Shown: positions 1-6,797, counted from the stretch's first letter. The stretch: 7,327 nucleotides of DNA from Lachnocurva sp045579705 (GCA_045579705.1 JAZNMP010000017.1:1-7327), one strand, 5' to 3'. Numbers and translations are program-made. Notes: generated by a model not told the origin, from the sequence alone.

Positions 1-40
1 AAAACGCCCTGATTTAGAGTATTATAATAATTGGTTTGAT

Positions 41-68
41 TGTTCATGGTAATATTTTACCATGAACA
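41..68. other. Perfect 12-bp inverted repeat downstream of the transporter operon
   Basis: Arms at 41-52 (TGTTCATGGTAA) and 57-68 (TTACCATGAACA) are exact reverse complements around a 4-base TATT loop. The hairpin directly abuts, sharing base 68, the terminator hairpin at 68-108. It lacks a T-run of its own on either strand, so on its own it is not a canonical intrinsic terminator. It may reinforce termination, protect the mRNA 3' end, or be a protein site. Its presence is certain and its function is inferred. Confidence 0.6.
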
Positions 69-112
69 AAGAGAAGTAATCAGCTGTTTCCAGCTATTAC
101 TTCTCTTTTTTT
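68..112. terminator. Rho-independent terminator, probably bidirectional, ending the transporter operon
   Basis: A perfect 13-bp stem pairs 68-80 (AAAGAGAAGTAAT) with 96-108 around a 15-base loop. On the plus strand it runs into seven T residues (106-112), a textbook intrinsic terminator for a convergent gene left of the window. On the minus strand the stem is followed by TTTGTT, a weaker U tract, and it starts about 56 bases after the transporter stop codon. It is therefore the natural end of the minus-strand operon as well. Use by both strands is inferred. Confidence 0.75.
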
Positions 113-163
113 CATGAGCTGATTATTTCACAGCCCTTTTTTTCATAAAGTCACATTCAAATC

Positions 164-1540
164 TTATTTTCCAAATACATCGAAGTATCCCATTACAACC
201 AGAACAGCTACGAATATTGGAAGTACGAACTTAAGATACCATCCTAATTTGCCAGAGAGCTTAACTCCCTTGCCTTCATTTGCTTCGCTCAAGAATGCCT
301 TCATACCCCAGCCATAACGTGAAGTACAGAACAGAATGAATACGATGCAGCCGATAGGAAGCATGTTGTTTGAAACGATGAAATCCTCTAAGTCCATAAT
401 AGTAGATCCGGCTCCGAGTGGTGTAAACTTTGACAGCACTGAGAATCCGAGAGGACAAGGGAGTGACAGAACTATCATCGCGATTAAATTTATCACTACA
501 GATTTCGTTCTGGAGATTCCCAGATTATCCATCAGCATAGATACGATGTTCTCAAATACCGCTATTACTGTAGACATAGATGCAAAGCACATAAATACGA
601 AGAACATAGTTCCCCATACTCGTCCGAGAGGCATACGTTCAAATACTTCAGGCAGTGTCACAAATATCAGTGATGGGCCTGCATCCGGTTTAACATTATA
701 CGCGAAGCAAGCCGGGAAGATAATCAGTCCTGACATAAGCGCTACGAATGTATCGAGCAATATGATCGTCATAGATTCCTTAGGAAGCGAATGGTCTTTG
801 TCGATGTAGCTACCAAAGATTGCAATCGAACCGATTCCTACTGAAAGTGTAAAGAACGCCTGTCCCATAGCCGCCGAGATAACTGACCAGATTCCGCTAT
901 CCAACGCTCTATTCATATCTGGAAGCAAATAGAATTTAAGTCCTTCACTTCCGCCTGCTAGAAAGATAGATCTCACTGCCAGCACTGTCATCAGTACAAA
1001 CAAGAGTATCATCATAATCTTTGTAATCTTCTCGACTCCATTCTGAAGTCCTCTGCCTACCGCGAGGAATCCGAGGAGGATTGCCACTATCATCCAAAAG
1101 ATCATATAGCCAGGGCGATTCATAAGTTCCGCAAAGATATTTGCTGCACCTTTTTTCGAAACGCCTTCAAAAGTGCCGATAGCCATCTCATATACGTAGG
1201 ACAGCATCCAACCGGCTACCGTAGTATAGAACATCATCAGCACGAAGTTTCCGATATAAGCCCAATATTTGAACCAGCCCCATTTCTTTCCATTCGCACC
1301 AGCGAGTTTCTCCATGCCCGCACCAGCACTCAGCTTAGAGCCACGTCCGACAGCCAATTCCATCGTCATAACCGGCCAGCCCAGGATAAACAGGAAGAAC
1401 AGGTAGAAGAGCACGAACACCGCTCCACCATATTTTCCTGTGATGTATGGGAATCTCCAAACATTTCCAATTCCTATCGCACAGCCAGCACTAACTAAGA
1501 GGAAGCCCAATCTACTTCCAAAACTTTCTCTTTCCTTCAT
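164..1540 (-). CDS. Sodium-dependent transporter, neurotransmitter:sodium symporter (NSS/SNF) family, 11-TM MhsT-like type
   Basis: This 458-residue membrane protein is predicted to couple Na+ entry to uptake of an amino acid or related amine at the cytoplasmic membrane. The TM1 signature GCAIGIGNVWRFP (residues 19-31) aligns with the unwound LeuT TM1 that holds substrate and both sodium ions; Ala21 and Asn26 match LeuT Ala22 and Asn27. TM6 carries FFTLSVGIG (229-237), the second unwound segment. TM8 carries SMSTVIAVFEN (321-331), near the Na2 site. LeuT Asn21 is Cys20 here. About eleven membrane segments are visible, the last near 432-452, which fits the MhsT and Tyt1 group rather than 12-TM LeuT. 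It begins 21 bases after the histidine kinase stop, with purine-rich GAGGGAG and AGAGG upstream of the ATG, and is the last gene of the operon. The family is certain. The substrate cannot be read from the sequence; amino acids are most likely. Confidence 0.95.
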   Translation of the reverse strand: MKERESFGSRLGFLLVSAGCAIGIGNVWRFPYITGKYGGAVFVLFYLFFLFILGWPVMTMELAVGRGSKLSAGAGMEKLAGANGKKWGWFKYWAYIGNFVLMMFYTTVAGWMLSYVYEMAIGTFEGVSKKGAANIFAELMNRPGYMIFWMIVAILLGFLAVGRGLQNGVEKITKIMMILLFVLMTVLAVRSIFLAGGSEGLKFYLLPDMNRALDSGIWSVISAAMGQAFFTLSVGIGSIAIFGSYIDKDHSLPKESMTIILLDTFVALMSGLIIFPACFAYNVKPDAGPSLIFVTLPEVFERMPLGRVWGTMFFVFMCFASMSTVIAVFENIVSMLMDNLGISRTKSVVINLIAMIVLSLPCPLGFSVLSKFTPLGAGSTIMDLEDFIVSNNMLPIGCIVFILFCTSRYGWGMKAFLSEANEGKGVKLSGKLGWYLKFVLPIFVAVLVVMGYFDVFGK

Positions 1541-1561
1541 AATCCTCTTTCTCCCTCGTGT

Positions 1562-2821
1562 TTACTTTCTCTCTCCCTTTAAGAGACAGGAAAAAGTAAT
1601 CACTCCATCTTTCCATGTTGCATTAATATCCCCGCCGTTCTTCCTACAGATTGACTCTGCTACAGATAGACCTATTCCATAACCACCTTTGCCTTCAATC
1701 TTGTGTGATTCATCCTGACGGAAGAATCTCTCAAAGAACTTCGAATAATCGACATCTTTGCCTTCGGCATAAGTATTTGAAATAGAAAAAGTAACCGGTT
1801 TATACGGTTTCTTCTGGGATAAATATATTTCTATCGTACCTTCATCATCACAATACTTTATAGCATTGTCGACGAGAATCGATGTAAGCATTCTAATCTG
1901 GTTCGCTTCAAACCTAAAGATAACATTGCTGGCAACGTGCATCTTTACAGTCTTTTTTTCGCGTTCCGCGAGTCCCATAAAAGGTTCGATAATTTCGCTT
2001 ATAACCTTCGAAACATTCACATCCGTGATAGCTTCTGCCTCGGCCTCATCACATTTAGAAATCATAACCAGATTCTGAATCAGACCATTCATACGATCCG
2101 TCTGATTCATGATGGCTTTCGTCCATTCATTCTCGCCGTTTAGGATTTCCAGATATTCTGCATCCGCCTTTATAACAGCGAGCGGAGTCTTCAACTCATG
2201 CGAAGCATTCGTGATGAATTCCTTCTGTCTTCTGTCCGACTCAACCTCCGGCTGAATAGCCATATACGAAAAATGTCGCACCAAAAAGTACAACACGATT
2301 AGGATAAACAGTCCAAAGATAACCGTGAGATACATAAGTCTCCTGCAGTTATTCAGAGTCTCCATATAGTTAACGGTTGCGATAACCACATCGCCGTTCT
2401 TACGCGTAACCTTCTCATAGCAGTACACGCCATCCACACCGAAATCCTGCTTAAGCTTCAGAATCTCCTGCGCTGAAAGAGCGATATCCCCCTCGGACTC
2501 AGCGTACATATTTGTGTTCTCGATGGTTATATTTTTTCCCGAAACGACAACCTTGTAATACTGGACATTTGTCATCAGCTGGATGTTAAACGGATTATAC
2601 TGAAAAAAGTTTCCCTCGTTCAGCTCCTGCCTCGAACCCTCAAGCTTACTTGTGGATTCTGTATTTATGATATGATCTAGAGTTTTCTTTATCTGGGCGC
2701 GATTCAGTCCGACTATAGTAAAGTTAATGCCCAAACCTACCAACAGAATTATGATGGAAAATGACAGCATCGCTGCCACTATAAATCTCTGACGTAATTT
2801 ATTAATTCGCTCAGTTCCCAT
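1562..2821 (-). CDS. Sensor histidine kinase, membrane-bound, partner of the adjacent OmpR-family regulator
   Basis: The 419-residue protein has TM1 at about 13-38 and TM2 at about 163-182. These enclose an extracytoplasmic domain of about 120 residues that I do not recognise. The H box FITNASHELKTPL (202-214) places the phosphorylated histidine at His208. The N box ILVDNAIKY (315-323) has Asn319. The F box is FFERFFR (362-368) and the G2 box GGYGIGLS (379-386). The usual DxGxG G1 box is not evident; the matching stretch reads SNTYAEGKDVD, as in some Firmicutes kinases. No HAMP domain is obvious, since TM2 leads to the dimerisation helix after only about 20 residues. It starts 3 bases after the regulator stop (TAATCTATG), with AGAGG lying inside the end of the regulator gene, so the two are probably translationally coupled. 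It should autophosphorylate and pass phosphate to Asp51 of the neighbouring regulator. The signal is unknown. Confidence 0.95.
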   Translation of the reverse strand: MGTERINKLRQRFIVAAMLSFSIIILLVGLGINFTIVGLNRAQIKKTLDHIINTESTSKLEGSRQELNEGNFFQYNPFNIQLMTNVQYYKVVVSGKNITIENTNMYAESEGDIALSAQEILKLKQDFGVDGVYCYEKVTRKNGDVVIATVNYMETLNNCRRLMYLTVIFGLFILIVLYFLVRHFSYMAIQPEVESDRRQKEFITNASHELKTPLAVIKADAEYLEILNGENEWTKAIMNQTDRMNGLIQNLVMISKCDEAEAEAITDVNVSKVISEIIEPFMGLAEREKKTVKMHVASNVIFRFEANQIRMLTSILVDNAIKYCDDEGTIEIYLSQKKPYKPVTFSISNTYAEGKDVDYSKFFERFFRQDESHKIEGKGGYGIGLSVAESICRKNGGDINATWKDGVITFSCLLKGERK

Positions 2822-2824
2822 AGA

Positions 2825-3493
2825 TTATTCCTCTACAAGCTTAAACTTCTGACCTTTTTCACCTGCAATAGTTACCTGTGAAGAAATGCACTCCAGCTTA
2901 CTCTTCAAGTAAGAAATGTAGAGCCATACAGTTTCTTCATTTGCATTATCATCATCTTCCCAGACAGAATCCAGGATATACTGATTACTTATTTCACGAG
3001 GAGCGTTCTTTATCAACAATTTCAACAATAGAAACTCCTTGCTGCTCAGTCCGACAGAATCAAAAGAAGTTACCGAATAATCTTCTGTAGACAGTTTCAA
3101 ATCTTTGTATTCTATGAATTTTTCCTTTTCAGCCTGTGTAGACCTCTCGTAAACACGAACTCGAGCCAGAAACTCCTTTATGGAAAAAGGTTTTACCATA
3201 TAGTCGTTTGCCCCACTATCCAGGCCGTTTACCCTATCATCGACTTCACCTTTGGCAGTGAGTAACATAATAGGTGTTTCCTCATCTCGACTTCTGATGT
3301 CTTTCAGGATTTCCAAACCACTCTTTCCAGGCATCATGATATCGAGAATGAACATATCGAATTTCTCGTTCTGAGCTTTTTCAAAAGCCTCATCACCATC
3401 CAAACAGGAAACCACTTCATAACCCTCTCTGGTCAATACAGCAGTTTCAACCTGATTCAAATCTTTCGTATCTTCTGCAAGTAATATCTTCAT
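2825..3493 (-). CDS. Two-component response regulator, OmpR/PhoB family (receiver plus winged helix)
   Basis: The 222-residue protein has an N-terminal receiver domain (about 1-117). It has the acidic pair Glu7-Asp8, the phospho-acceptor Asp51 in ILDIMMPG, Thr79 in LLTAKG, and Lys101 in DYMVKPF. A C-terminal winged-helix DNA-binding domain (about 128-220) has the recognition-helix region EETVWLYISYLKSKL (191-205), and the terminal GQKFKL resembles the usual GxGY hairpin. Length and layout are normal for the family. The ATG has a good AGGAG six bases upstream, and the gene follows the alarmone synthetase by 14 bases. It is almost certainly phosphorylated by the kinase encoded 3 bases downstream. 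OmpR-family proteins typically bind direct repeats about 11 bp apart. Such a repeat lies upstream of the operon promoter at 4194-4212, so autoregulation is a reasonable inference, not shown here. Confidence 0.96.
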   Translation of the reverse strand: MKILLAEDTKDLNQVETAVLTREGYEVVSCLDGDEAFEKAQNEKFDMFILDIMMPGKSGLEILKDIRSRDEETPIMLLTAKGEVDDRVNGLDSGANDYMVKPFSIKEFLARVRVYERSTQAEKEKFIEYKDLKLSTEDYSVTSFDSVGLSSKEFLLLKLLIKNAPREISNQYILDSVWEDDDNANEETVWLYISYLKSKLECISSQVTIAGEKGQKFKLVEE

Positions 3494-3507
3494 AGTTTTC
3501 TCCTAAT

Positions 3508-4119
3508 TTAAGATTCGATATCCTCCATCTGGCGTATCAAATCTCTTAAAGTTTGCATCGAAATGTCTGTCGATGCCAGGCTGTCAGCGCATCGCTTCAG
3601 CTCAGACGAAATCAATTCCAGATTTCCATTCACCTGTTTCTTATACTTCATCTGATGTTCGAGCGCAGCCCATGTATCCATTGAGATAGTTCTAAGCTGT
3701 ATCTCGATAAAAAAGCCTTCAAATCTAACTATCATATGGAAACTACGATAGCCATTCTCTTTAGCGTGCTTTATATAATCTTTCTGCTCTACGATTTCAA
3801 AAGCACCGGAATGTTCTATCTTGTCCTTCAACAGATAGACATCACTTCTAAAAGGACATACGATTCGGATTCCTATAGCATCTGTAAGAACCTTTAGAGC
3901 ACTTCGCTCATTCTCTTCCAAATTTCTGCGTCGACATTTTTCACGCATACTCTCCTCTGTTTTGATTCTATAGGAGAGGTGCTCCACTGGATCTTCACCA
4001 GTGGCTTCCTCTTCTTCCTTTCTGAAGCCATTTATAATTTCACAGGCTTTCATCATTACCGTTTCCATCTCTGGATATTTATCTCCATAGATGCTTGTCT
4101 TTGATTCTTCCAAACTCAA
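3508..4119 (-). CDS. Small alarmone synthetase, (p)ppGpp synthetase of the RelQ/RelP (SAS) type
   Basis: This 203-residue stand-alone RelA/SpoT synthetase domain transfers pyrophosphate from ATP to GDP or GTP, making the stringent-response alarmones. Key motifs are HLSYRIKT (47-54) and the basic KCRRR region (61-65) for ATP binding. DAIGIRIV (80-87) carries the metal-binding Asp80. DYIKHAKENGYRSFH (114-128) is the nucleotide-binding G loop, and EIQLRT (139-144) with Trp150 and EH (154-155) supplies catalytic Glu139. There is no HD hydrolase domain, TGS or ACT domain, so it should only synthesise. The length matches Bacillus RelQ and RelP (about 210). The start is TTG, chosen because AAGGAG sits exactly six bases upstream; the next in-frame ATG (Met18) has no such site. 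It is the first gene of the operon, 14 bases ahead of the response regulator. The family is certain. Assignment to RelQ versus RelP or another SAS subgroup is not. Confidence 0.92.
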   Translation of the reverse strand: MSLEESKTSIYGDKYPEMETVMMKACEIINGFRKEEEEATGEDPVEHLSYRIKTEESMREKCRRRNLEENERSALKVLTDAIGIRIVCPFRSDVYLLKDKIEHSGAFEIVEQKDYIKHAKENGYRSFHMIVRFEGFFIEIQLRTISMDTWAALEHQMKYKKQVNGNLELISSELKRCADSLASTDISMQTLRDLIRQMEDIES

Positions 4120-4125
4120 ATTGAG

Positions 4126-4131
4126 CTCCTT
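4126..4131 (-). promoter_or_regulatory. Shine-Dalgarno site that fixes the TTG start of the alarmone synthetase
   Basis: On the minus strand AAGGAG (4131 to 4126) is followed by a 6-base spacer and TTG at 4119-4117. This is a strong match at ideal spacing, so the TTG is preferred over later ATG codons. A second in-frame TTG two codons later would have a 12-base spacer. The TTG also lies inside a short palindrome, CTCAA-A-TTGAG on the plus strand (4115-4125). Confidence 0.8.
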
Positions 4132-4151
4132 AATTTTAAATAATTTTTCTG

Positions 4152-4180
4152 ATTATACACTATGTATTTCCTATTACATA
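4152..4180 (-). promoter_or_regulatory. Putative promoter of the alarmone synthetase/two-component/transporter operon
   Basis: On the minus strand a perfect -10 hexamer TATAAT lies at 4157-4152, 32 bases before the TTG start. Seventeen bases upstream the -35 position (4180-4175) reads TATGTA, a poor match to TTGACA. A perfect -10 with a weak -35 is typical of an activator-dependent promoter. That fits the repeats just upstream at 4194-4212. Transcription would start near 4145. No intrinsic terminator is visible after tex, so read-through from tex may also contribute. Confidence 0.55.
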
Positions 4181-4186
4181 GTATAT
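4155..4186. promoter_or_regulatory. Inverted repeat overlapping the operon promoter, candidate operator
   Basis: ACTATGTA (4159-4166) and TACATAGT (4175-4182) are perfect 8-bp inverted arms separated by 8 bases. Allowing one mismatch (4158/4183), three more pairs extend the symmetry to 4155-4186. The right arm coincides with the -35 position and the left edge touches the -10 hexamer. A protein bound here would block or reposition RNA polymerase. The symmetry is seen directly; its use as an operator is inferred. Confidence 0.45.
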
Positions 4187-4193
4187 TTTATTC

Positions 4194-4212
4194 ACTTTAA
4201 ACTTACTTTAAA
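4194..4212 (-). promoter_or_regulatory. Candidate response-regulator box: TTTAAAGT direct repeat with 11-bp spacing
   Basis: On the minus strand TTTAAAGT occurs at 4212-4205 and 4201-4194, exactly 11 bp apart, with 9 of 11 bases shared between the two units. Direct repeats one helical turn apart are the usual layout of OmpR/PhoB-family binding sites. The pair would be centred near -58 from the predicted start, a normal activator position, and the operon encodes such a regulator. The same octamer recurs on the plus strand at 4251-4258 and 4285-4292. Binding is inferred. Confidence 0.4.
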
Positions 4213-4236
4213 TGAACTAAAGTATTCTCAAGTGCA

Positions 4237-4297
4237 TGATTTCTGTACTATTTAAAGTATCATCCAGCACTGATTTTTTCACTGTTTAAAGTATCAT
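4237..4297. repeat. 27-bp direct repeat spanning the 3' end of tex and the gap beyond it
   Basis: Copies lie at 4237-4263 and 4271-4297, 34 bp apart start to start, with 23 of 27 bases identical. The last 13 (TTTAAAGTATCAT) match perfectly. The second copy contains the final codons of tex (Met-Ile-Leu-stop on the minus strand). The first copy repeats the same Met-Ile-Leu-stop codons outside the gene. A tandem duplication of the tex end is the simplest explanation. Confidence 0.7.
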
Positions 4298-6448
4298 AGT
4301 AAGGGCAATTCTTCCTCTTTCTTTATCCACATCGAGAACCTTTACTTCTACTACATCGCCTACACTTACTACTTCTGTTGGATCCTTTACAAACTTCTTA
4401 TCAGTAAGTTTTGATACATGAACGAGTCCATCTTCGTGAACACCTATATCTACAAATGCTCCGAAGTCTACTACGTTTCTAACTGTTCCTTTGAGAATCA
4501 TGCCACTCTTCAAATCTTCCATTGAGAGTACATCTGAACGAAGTACCGGTTTAGGAAGTTCCTCTCTAGGGTCACGTCCAGGTTTTACGATTTCCTTCAG
4601 GATATCTTTCAAAGTAAGTTCACCTACACCGAGTTTCTCAGCGTTCTCCTTTGAACCTTCCTTCTTCAGTTTATTTTTGAAATCAGGCAGACCTGTGATA
4701 GCAGTTCCAATTTCTTTTTCCGTAATGCCTAAATCCTTAAGGATTACAGTTGCGGCATCGTAGCTTTCCGGATGGATTCCTGTAGCATCGAGCGCATTTT
4801 CACCATCTCTGATACGAAGGAAACCTGCGCACTGTTCATACGCCTTGGGTCCCATCTTTGGAACTTTGAGAAGTTCCTTTCTGTTTTTGAATGTACCATT
4901 TTCTTCTCTATAAGCTACGATATTCTTCGCAGTAGTCTTTGTGATACCTGATACGTACTCGAGAAGTGAGAATGAGGCAGTATTCAAATCTACACCTACA
5001 TTGTTTACGCAGGACTCTACGATACCAGAAAGTGCTTCATTCAATTTCTTCTGATTCATATCATGCTGATACTGACCTACACCCAAAGACTTAGGGTCGA
5101 TCTTTACCAACTCTGCGAGAGGATCCTGTACTCGACGCGCCATAGAAGTAGCACTTCTCTGTCCTACATCAAACTCAGGGAACTCTTCTGTAGCGAGAGC
5201 TGAAGCAGAGTAAACAGATGCTCCTGCTTCATTTGTGATAAGGTATGAAACCTTATGATCAGCTTCTTTAATCCACTCAGAGATAAGCTGTTCTGATTCC
5301 CTGGAAGCAGTTCCGTTTCCTAAAGACACCAAATCAATATTGTGCTTCTTTATCAGAGACAGGAACTTAGTCTTTGCAGCTTTTATCTTCTGCTCATTTG
5401 TAGGAGCTGTTGGGAAGATAACTGCTGTATCGAGAACTTTTCCTGTTGGATCTACTACAGAAAGCTTACATCCCGTTCTAAAAGCAGGATCCCATCCGAG
5501 CACAGTCAGACCTGCGATAGGTGGCTGCATAAGAAGACCTGAGAGATTCTTCTTAAATACTTCGATAGCTTTATCTTCTGCATCTTCTGTAAGCAAGTTT
5601 CTAACTTCTCGCTCTATTGAAGGTGCGATAAGTCTGTTATAACTATCCGCGATAGCTTCCTTTAAAACCTCTGTTGTATTTGGATTATCCTTTACGATAA
5701 CTTTCTTCTCAAGATAATTTAAGATATCTTCTTCCGGTGCATTGATCTTCACCTGAAGGAACTTCTCCTTCTCACCTCTATTCAGAGCTAACACTCTAAA
5801 TCCAGCGATTTTCGCAACCGGCTCAGAGAACTCATAGTAATTCTCATATACAGACTTTGCTTCCTTGTCCTTCGCTACAGATTCAATGCTACCTTTCTTT
5901 ATAGTAAGCTCTCTGATATGAGTTCTATAATCCGCATCATCAGAAATGCTCTCAGCTATAATATCCTTCGCTCCATTAAGCGCATCCATAACTGTAGGAA
6001 CTTCCTTCTCCTCAGAAACATATTCCATAGCAAGGTCTGCGAGAGATTTGTCTGTCATCTGAAGAGTAATAATATTTGCGAGTGGTTCTAATCCCTTCTC
6101 CTTTGCGATCATCGCGCGAGTTCTTCTCTTTTTCTTATAAGGGCGATACAAATCATCGATAGCAACCTGAGTCTGTGCCTCTTCGATAGCCTTCTTAAGT
6201 TCTGGTGTGAGCTTACCCTGTTCTTCGATAGAAGAAAGAACCTTTGCTTTCATATCTTCGAGATTTCTAAGATATGTAAGTCTCTCACCGAGAGTCCTCA
6301 GAACATCGTCATGAAGTTCTCCTGTTTTTTCTTTTCTATATCTAGCGATAAAAGGGATAGTATTTCCCTCGTCTATAAGTGTAATAGCGGCCTCTGCCTG
6401 CCATTTCTTGATTTCTAATTCTTCTGCGATTTTTGCTGCAATATCCAT
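4286..6448 (-). CDS. tex: Tex, S1-domain RNA-binding transcription accessory protein
   Basis: The 720-residue length is typical of bacterial Tex, a conserved cytoplasmic nucleic-acid-binding protein linked to transcription and RNA handling. The N-terminal helical Tex region shows the family stretches TIPFIARYRKEKTGEL (30-45) and DDLYRPYKKKRRTRA (98-112). A YqgF/RNase H-like domain begins at LGWDPAFRTGCKLSVVD (317-333) and includes GNGTASRESE (377-386). A helix-hairpin-helix region follows (about 495-546: GITKTTAKNIVAYREENGTF, then KVPKMGPKAYEQCAGFL). The S1 RNA-binding domain is at 649-720, with GTVRNVVDFGAFVDIGVHED and GLVHVSKL, and it ends the protein abruptly with no tail. The ATG has AAAGGA about nine bases upstream. 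Its final codons lie in a short duplicated sequence. The long hairpin-rich region directly upstream makes up or adjoins its 5' control region. I found only weak candidate promoter elements there (TATA-like hexamers around 6473-6492), so none is annotated. Confidence 0.97.
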   Translation of the reverse strand: MDIAAKIAEELEIKKWQAEAAITLIDEGNTIPFIARYRKEKTGELHDDVLRTLGERLTYLRNLEDMKAKVLSSIEEQGKLTPELKKAIEEAQTQVAIDDLYRPYKKKRRTRAMIAKEKGLEPLANIITLQMTDKSLADLAMEYVSEEKEVPTVMDALNGAKDIIAESISDDADYRTHIRELTIKKGSIESVAKDKEAKSVYENYYEFSEPVAKIAGFRVLALNRGEKEKFLQVKINAPEEDILNYLEKKVIVKDNPNTTEVLKEAIADSYNRLIAPSIEREVRNLLTEDAEDKAIEVFKKNLSGLLMQPPIAGLTVLGWDPAFRTGCKLSVVDPTGKVLDTAVIFPTAPTNEQKIKAAKTKFLSLIKKHNIDLVSLGNGTASRESEQLISEWIKEADHKVSYLITNEAGASVYSASALATEEFPEFDVGQRSATSMARRVQDPLAELVKIDPKSLGVGQYQHDMNQKKLNEALSGIVESCVNNVGVDLNTASFSLLEYVSGITKTTAKNIVAYREENGTFKNRKELLKVPKMGPKAYEQCAGFLRIRDGENALDATGIHPESYDAATVILKDLGITEKEIGTAITGLPDFKNKLKKEGSKENAEKLGVGELTLKDILKEIVKPGRDPREELPKPVLRSDVLSMEDLKSGMILKGTVRNVVDFGAFVDIGVHEDGLVHVSKLTDKKFVKDPTEVVSVGDVVEVKVLDVDKERGRIALTMIL

Positions 6449-6490
6449 GTAGTTATTCCTTTTCTATTTCATAATATACCTAATATACTA

Positions 6491-6515
6491 TAGCTTTTTT
6501 GAAGCGGAAAAGCTA
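6491..6515. other. 8-bp stem hairpin in the tex 5' region
   Basis: TAGCTTTT (6491-6498) pairs perfectly with AAAAGCTA (6508-6515) around a 9-base loop. No T-run follows on either strand, so it is not a typical intrinsic terminator. It lies about 45 bases upstream of the tex start and overlaps the first bases of the neighbouring repeat array. It could be a structure in the tex leader RNA or a protein site. Confidence 0.45.
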
Positions 6516-6793
6516 GTCAACTCCACTTTGTATTGGGAAATCCTCTATATCATGCTTTTCCCTATACCAAAGCTCCTAGATTAAGCTTGTCAGCTCCGCT
6601 TTGTATAGGGAATTCCTCTATATCAAACTATTTCCCTATACCGAAGCTCCTAGATCAAGCTTGTCAGCTCAGCTTTGTATAGGGAATTCCTCTATATCAA
6701 ACTATTTCCATATACCGAAGCTCCTAGATCAAGCTTGTCAGCTCCGCAAAGTATTGGGATTTCTTCTATATCAAGCTATTTCCCTATACCAAA
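6512..6793. repeat. Tandem array of four 73-74 bp hairpin-containing repeats upstream of tex
   Basis: Units begin with GCTTGTCAGCTCC or a variant at 6512, 6585, 6659 and 6733; the first three are 73, 74 and 74 bp and the fourth is cut after about 61 bp. The middle two match at 72 of 74 positions and the outer two are more diverged. Each unit holds an inverted repeat, GTATAGGGAA ... TTCCCTATAC, with a loop of 18-19 bases. Left arms start at 6530, 6603, 6677 and 6751. The arms pair perfectly in unit 2, with one mismatch in units 1 and 3, and two in unit 4. The loop core CTATATCA is shared by all units. No protein gene fits. Function is unknown. Confidence 0.9.
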
Positions 6794-6797
6794 TTGA

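Noticed and set aside
336..809. 157-residue plus-strand reading frame
   Set aside because: It lies entirely antisense within the sodium symporter gene, which has clear family motifs. It has no independent support.
5340..5642. Plus-strand frames of 66-100 residues inside tex
   Set aside because: They are antisense shadows of the conserved YqgF-containing part of Tex, without ribosome sites or motifs.
6515..6520. TTGACT on the minus strand as the -35 of the tex promoter
   Set aside because: The nearest good -10 (TATAGT at 6492-6487) is 22 bases away, too far for a standard sigma-A promoter, so no tex promoter was called.
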